24,009 nucleotides of DNA from a virus, in IMG/VR virus record IMGVR_UViG_3300022744_000097, positions 1-24,009 of that record, one strand, 5' to 3'. Both the position numbers and the translations under genes were made by a program. Below are positions 21,888 through 24,009 of the stretch, one piece after another; the first letter of the stretch is position 1; every line of letters begins with the position of its first letter. The notes beneath the pieces were generated by a model that was not told the DNA's origin, searched no databases, and saw only the letters and a program-made list of their open reading frames with translations.

Positions 21888-21920
21888 TTGACGTAGTGCC
21901 ACGGCGTGTCATAGTGTAAT
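21888..21920 (+). promoter_or_regulatory. recurrent promoter element, copy 2
   Basis: TTGACG (21888-21893), an 18-base spacer and TAGTGT (21912-21917), within GTGTCATAGTGTAAT (21906-21920). It lies 20 bases before the first gene of the paralogue array. Copy 3 has the same 18-base geometry. Confidence 0.55.
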
Positions 21921-21940
21921 AGTACTCAAGGAGACGCATC

Positions 21941-22126
21941 ATGGAACTAAAAGACGGACATAAATATATAGACAGGAGAGGGGCAGTTCACACCGTTTAC
22001 AGAAGGATTGGAATAATATCATCTCATCCGTTCGAGAATGAAACAAAAACACTCAAATGGGCTAGAAGTGGGCGATATGCTCACTCTGAAGATCATCCGA
22101 ATGATTTGGTTGGAGAGGCATCATGA
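21941..22126 (+). CDS. tandem-array small protein, copy 1 (61 aa)
   Basis: ATG at 21941 follows AAGGAGACGCATC. The product reads MELKDGHKYIDRRGAVHTV at the start and GRYAHSEDHPNDLVGE near the end. Four other proteins in this array share the N-terminal G-x-x-Y-x-x-R-x-G and C-terminal G-x-Y/F...DHPNDLV pattern. Small proteins of this pattern are widespread in phages and have no assigned function; I expect a small beta-barrel. It overlaps the next gene by ATGA. Confidence 0.7.
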   Translation: MELKDGHKYIDRRGAVHTVYRRIGIISSHPFENETKTLKWARSGRYAHSEDHPNDLVGEAS

Positions 22127-22305
22127 AACTGGAACACGGCAAAACATACAAGGACAGGACGGGCAGGGAGTGGATTGTTACGTACAATCCAGAACGATTT
22201 TTGTATAAGTTTGAGTGTGGTCGTCGAATGAGCTGGACTGAAGAAGGAAAGTTTATTCATCACGAAGACCACGATTCTGCGTTTGATTTAGTGGAGGCTG
22301 TATGA
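22123..22305 (+). CDS. tandem-array small protein, copy 2 (60 aa)
   Basis: Starts in the ATGA overlap. Begins MKLEHGKTYKDRTGREWIV and ends HHEDHDSAFDLVEAV. The first nine codons are nearly identical at the DNA level to copy 4 (22791), indicating a recent duplication. The C-terminal motif carries a three-residue insertion relative to DHPNDLV. Confidence 0.7.
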   Translation: MKLEHGKTYKDRTGREWIVTYNPERFLYKFECGRRMSWTEEGKFIHHEDHDSAFDLVEAV

Positions 22306-22583
22306 GCATCATATCGGACATGCTGGAATATAACGCTGTTATCCTGAAAAACAGGCATAAAATGGTTGCTGCGCTACGAAAGGAGATAGAAGATGAGATA
22401 GAAGACGGCTACATGACGCTTGAAGACTTCCATTCTTTACTTGAGCCAACAAATTTGGTATCATTACGCCAAAGATTATTTAGACGAAGAAAGTTAGGGT
22501 TAGATTGCGTAGGGGGGTATTCAATCAGTTTTTACAAGAAGAAGCACAGTTATTTTATCAAAATCACAGGGAGAACGAAATGA
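22302..22583 (+). CDS. second-family small protein, copy 1 (93 aa)
   Basis: ATGA overlap with the previous gene. The protein has an N-terminal helix (MSIISDMLEYN), an acidic helix (LRKEIEDEIEDGYMTLEDF), and a C-terminal beta part (YSISFYKKKHSYFIKI). It aligns by eye with the protein at 23156-23428: both start MSI, share GY-(M/I)-T/S-x-x-(D/E)F, and end with a short K/Y-rich beta segment. No known family; helix-turn-helix-like spacing is possible. Confidence 0.6.
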   Translation: MSIISDMLEYNAVILKNRHKMVAALRKEIEDEIEDGYMTLEDFHSLLEPTNLVSLRQRLFRRRKLGLDCVGGYSISFYKKKHSYFIKITGRTK

Positions 22584-22789
22584 AAAAAGATATAAAGGAA
22601 GGACAGCGTTATATAAGAAGAAATGGAAGCATAACAAGCAAACTAATTTTTAATAAATGCGAATTAACGAAAAATGAGTTTCCATTTATATGCAGGTGTT
22701 TTTTTACATACAGATCGAACGGCAGTCACTCACTAGATGAGAGAGACATTTCTCCTCTTGATTTAGTAAAAAGATATAAAGGAAAATAA
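22580..22789 (+). CDS. tandem-array small protein, copy 3 (69 aa)
   Basis: Starts at 22580 in an ATGA overlap, AGGGAG eight bases upstream. Begins MKKDIKEGQRYIRRNGSIT and ends SPLDLVKRYKGK. It is the most divergent member: the central region has FPFICRCFFTY instead of the usual aromatic strand, but the Y-I-x-R-x-G and DLV elements remain. It is more AT-rich than its neighbours. Confidence 0.65.
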   Translation: MKKDIKEGQRYIRRNGSITSKLIFNKCELTKNEFPFICRCFFTYRSNGSHSLDERDISPLDLVKRYKGK

Positions 22790-22790
22790 A

Positions 22791-23000
22791 ATGAAACTAG
22801 AACACGGAAAACGTTATATCACGCGGGGCGGATGGATTACAGGCGTTGTGACTCATCACCCAAATTATATCAATTACCCGTTCCTTGTCGAGGCATGTGA
22901 CTACCCGTACAGCGTCACCGCTGAGGGGTTCTATTCGTTCGATAGGCATCCTAATAACCTTGATCTTTTGGCAGAGTACAATGATACTCAAACAGGGTAA
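22791..23000 (+). CDS. tandem-array small protein, copy 4 (69 aa)
   Basis: ATG at 22791 one base after the previous stop, with AAAGGA upstream. Begins MKLEHGKRYITRGGWITGV and has NYPFLVEAC, GFYSFDRHPNNLDLL near the end. Closest to copy 2 at the N-terminus and to copy 5 in KRYITR. It overlaps copy 5 by 20 bases. Confidence 0.7.
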   Translation: MKLEHGKRYITRGGWITGVVTHHPNYINYPFLVEACDYPYSVTAEGFYSFDRHPNNLDLLAEYNDTQTG

Positions 23001-23247
23001 GCGGTACATAACCCGTTCTTTCGATATAACCCAGCCTCTGGAACGCATCGGAGACGGGTTATACTGCTACGATACGGGCATGTATCGCGTGACGCAGCAC
23101 GGTCGCTATCATCCGTCATGCGATCATCCGAATGATTTAATCAAGGAGTACGGCTATGAGTATCCTCGCGCAACTGTTAAGCCAGTACACGCCAAAAATG
23201 GACGTGAAAAAAAGTTCAGCTGGAAGAAAGAAAAAGTATTACTATAA
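22981..23247 (+). CDS. tandem-array small protein, copy 5 with extended tail (88 aa)
   Basis: ATG at 22981 inside the end of copy 4. Begins MILKQGKRYITRSFDITQP and has GRYHPSCDHPNDLIKEYGYEY at about residues 41-61. In the other copies a stop follows soon after this motif; here the frame stays open for about 27 more codons and overlaps the next gene (23156) by 92 bases. The extra tail is basic (GREKKFSWKKEKVLL) and may be non-functional read-on, or a real extension. Confidence 0.65.
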   Translation: MILKQGKRYITRSFDITQPLERIGDGLYCYDTGMYRVTQHGRYHPSCDHPNDLIKEYGYEYPRATVKPVHAKNGREKKFSWKKEKVLL

Positions 23248-23428
23248 AAAGAAGAAATTTAAGGAAGGGTATATCAGTACATGGGAGTTTTATTGCAAAT
23301 TTGATCTTGGGATACAGTACAATACCTTTTGTGAGTATCTAAGGGTAAATCTTGGGAGCGGTTCTGTCACGATTAACGGCATTGAAATAAAATATTTCAA
23401 AGATACTAGATATCAGCTGCTTGCATAG
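23156..23428 (+). CDS. second-family small protein, copy 2 (90 aa)
   Basis: ATG at 23156 with a perfect AAGGAG seven bases upstream, inside the tail of copy 5. The protein starts MSILAQLLSQYTPKM, has a very basic segment (GRKKKYYYKKKKFKEGYIS), then a region resembling the protein at 22302. Lysine-rich sequence suggests nucleic-acid binding. Its placement after a group of array genes mirrors 22302 and supports a segmental duplication. Confidence 0.6.
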   Translation: MSILAQLLSQYTPKMDVKKSSAGRKKKYYYKKKKFKEGYISTWEFYCKFDLGIQYNTFCEYLRVNLGSGSVTINGIEIKYFKDTRYQLLA

Positions 23429-23453
23429 TGCATTACATGTGTCATAGTGTAAA
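23421..23453 (+). promoter_or_regulatory. recurrent promoter element, copy 3
   Basis: TTGCAT (23421-23426), an 18-base spacer and TAGTGT (23445-23450) within GTGTCATAGTGTAAA (23439-23453), 19 bases before the next gene. A second ATAGTGC lies at 23425-23431, giving two heptamers 20 bases (about two helical turns) apart. Confidence 0.55.
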
Positions 23454-23472
23454 TACAAACAAGGAGAACGAC

Positions 23473-23628
23473 ATGAAAATCATCCACCAAGAAACAATCA
23501 GCAAACAAAAAGCAGAGTTGTCAATCATTGCCGCCCTATCGACACTCATGATAGAGTCATCCAATCTTATTGAAATGGCTTATACGGCAAAAGCATTGCA
23601 CACGTTCAAAACAGTATGCGAGGGTTAA
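23473..23628 (+). CDS. small hypothetical protein, 51 aa
   Basis: The ATG at 23473 is chosen for AAGGAGAACGAC just upstream. The product begins MKIIHQETISKQKAEL and is helical (LSIIAALSTLMIESSNLIEM). It is the first gene after promoter element copy 3. No family is recognised. Confidence 0.6.
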   Translation: MKIIHQETISKQKAELSIIAALSTLMIESSNLIEMAYTAKALHTFKTVCEG

Positions 23629-23631
23629 ACC

Positions 23632-23970
23632 ATGTTATTATTCAAAGAATCAAACAGAAAAGCAATCGAAGCTGAGATCAAGGCATCGTTATCTAGCGCG
23701 ACGTATGACTACACACTAACCAGCTTCGATAAGATCGATGCGGTAATTAATCTGCATAAGATGAAAGATAAGACAAGGATGGTCATCCCTGCGCGCGAAG
23801 TTGAGAATCTTGATTATCTTGCGATGGTCAATGTTATAGTGCTTGAGCGTGACGGAAAAGATATATGGTTCGTTGCGTCTTATGATAGTATCGCATCGAC
23901 TCATAAGATCAAGACGAATAAAGTTAAAGGCTATGTGCAGATTAAAACTTCAGAGTTGGGGGATGAATAA
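23632..23970 (+). CDS. hypothetical protein, 112 aa
   Basis: ATG at 23632 follows GAGGGTTAAACC, three bases after the preceding stop. The product begins MLLFKESNRKAIEAEI and has alternating helices and strands (SFDKIDAVINL; LAMVNVIVLERDG; DIWFVASYDS), like a small alpha/beta domain. The stop overlaps the next start by one base (TAATG). No family is recognised. Confidence 0.65.
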   Translation: MLLFKESNRKAIEAEIKASLSSATYDYTLTSFDKIDAVINLHKMKDKTRMVIPAREVENLDYLAMVNVIVLERDGKDIWFVASYDSIASTHKIKTNKVKGYVQIKTSELGDE

Positions 23971-24009
23971 TGGAAACGAATATCGTGGTTAGTATTGTAG
24001 GGAAAGATA
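23970..24009 (+). CDS. start of a further small gene (partial, cut by window)
   Basis: ATG at 23970 with GGGGG ten bases upstream. Only METNIVVSIVGKD is visible. Position and ribosome binding site suggest the operon continues to the right; nothing more can be said. Confidence 0.5.
   Translation, partial: METNIVVSIVGKD

Larger units (their letters stand above)
20782..21890 (-). mobile_element. IS200/IS605-type tnpB-only element (approximate ends)
   Basis: The element consists of tnpB with its own promoter and no tnpA. The right end (left here) is placed at GTCAAC 20782-20787. On the coding strand the tnpB tail reads GAAGCCG, TTAAAT, CGGTAGTTGAC, a small hairpin with the stop codon in the loop, matching the GGTAGTTGAC-type end I recall from many IS1341-like elements. 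The other end is uncertain: it must lie left of the phage promoter at 21888-21917. No target duplication is expected for this family. Confidence 0.55.

Noticed and set aside
1-24009. tRNA, rRNA or CRISPR array
   Set aside because: No cloverleaf-like segment, rRNA signature or regularly spaced repeat was seen on either strand by reading.

Overview
The window is the genome interior of a tailed bacteriophage or prophage (Caudoviricetes), most likely of a gammaproteobacterium. The evidence is a complete terminase-portal-capsid gene series, tail or fibre genes, a replication helicase module, many very small closely packed genes with strong AAGGAG-type ribosome binding sites, and consensus sigma70 promoters. 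The host guess rests on family resemblance only. No integrase, CI-type repressor, endolysin or tRNA is visible, so lifestyle cannot be settled; a Rha-type regulator hints at a temperate background.

Layout. A leftward (minus-strand) transcribed half runs from about 16.7 kb down to 1. It begins with seven tiny genes (16706 to 15308), followed by tail or fibre genes (a signal-peptide virion-type protein, an SGNH-hydrolase tail protein, a DUF1353 protein and a glycine-rich repeat fibre). Next come two small unknown genes, then terminase small and large subunits, a DUF1073 portal and a Mu F/SPP1 gp7-like head protein. After an interruption come a DUF2213 protease-scaffold, a cement-like protein, a DUF2184 major capsid protein, a small protein, a DUF4054 protein and a partial gp10-like neck protein cut by the window edge. 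The interruption (3.6-6.3 kb) is a rightward cassette of eleven genes: a LigA-related protein, Rha and nine small proteins, two of them cysteine-rich. It sits inside the otherwise continuous head gene block and its last stop codon overlaps the stop codon of the head morphogenesis gene.

Between the leftward and rightward halves lies a 748-base gene-free stretch (16707-17454) with several inverted repeats, a very AT-rich segment and a perfect TTGACA-N17-TATAAT promoter overlapped by one arm of an inverted repeat. Four DnaA-box matches lie just to its left (16162-16259). Together they look like a replication origin and early control region. Rightward from it come a D5-type SF3 helicase, an SF2 DExH helicase and a gene interrupted by an IS200/IS605-type tnpB element with no tnpA. 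The tnpB product lacks the usual RuvC-II glutamate.

The right end (21.9-24 kb) is an array of small rightward genes. Five are tandem paralogues sharing an N-terminal GK-Y-x-R motif and a C-terminal DHPNDL-like motif, interleaved with two copies of a second family. The same GTGTCATAGTGTAA promoter-like element precedes the left cassette, this array and a third small-gene block, suggesting one coordinated early or accessory regulon.
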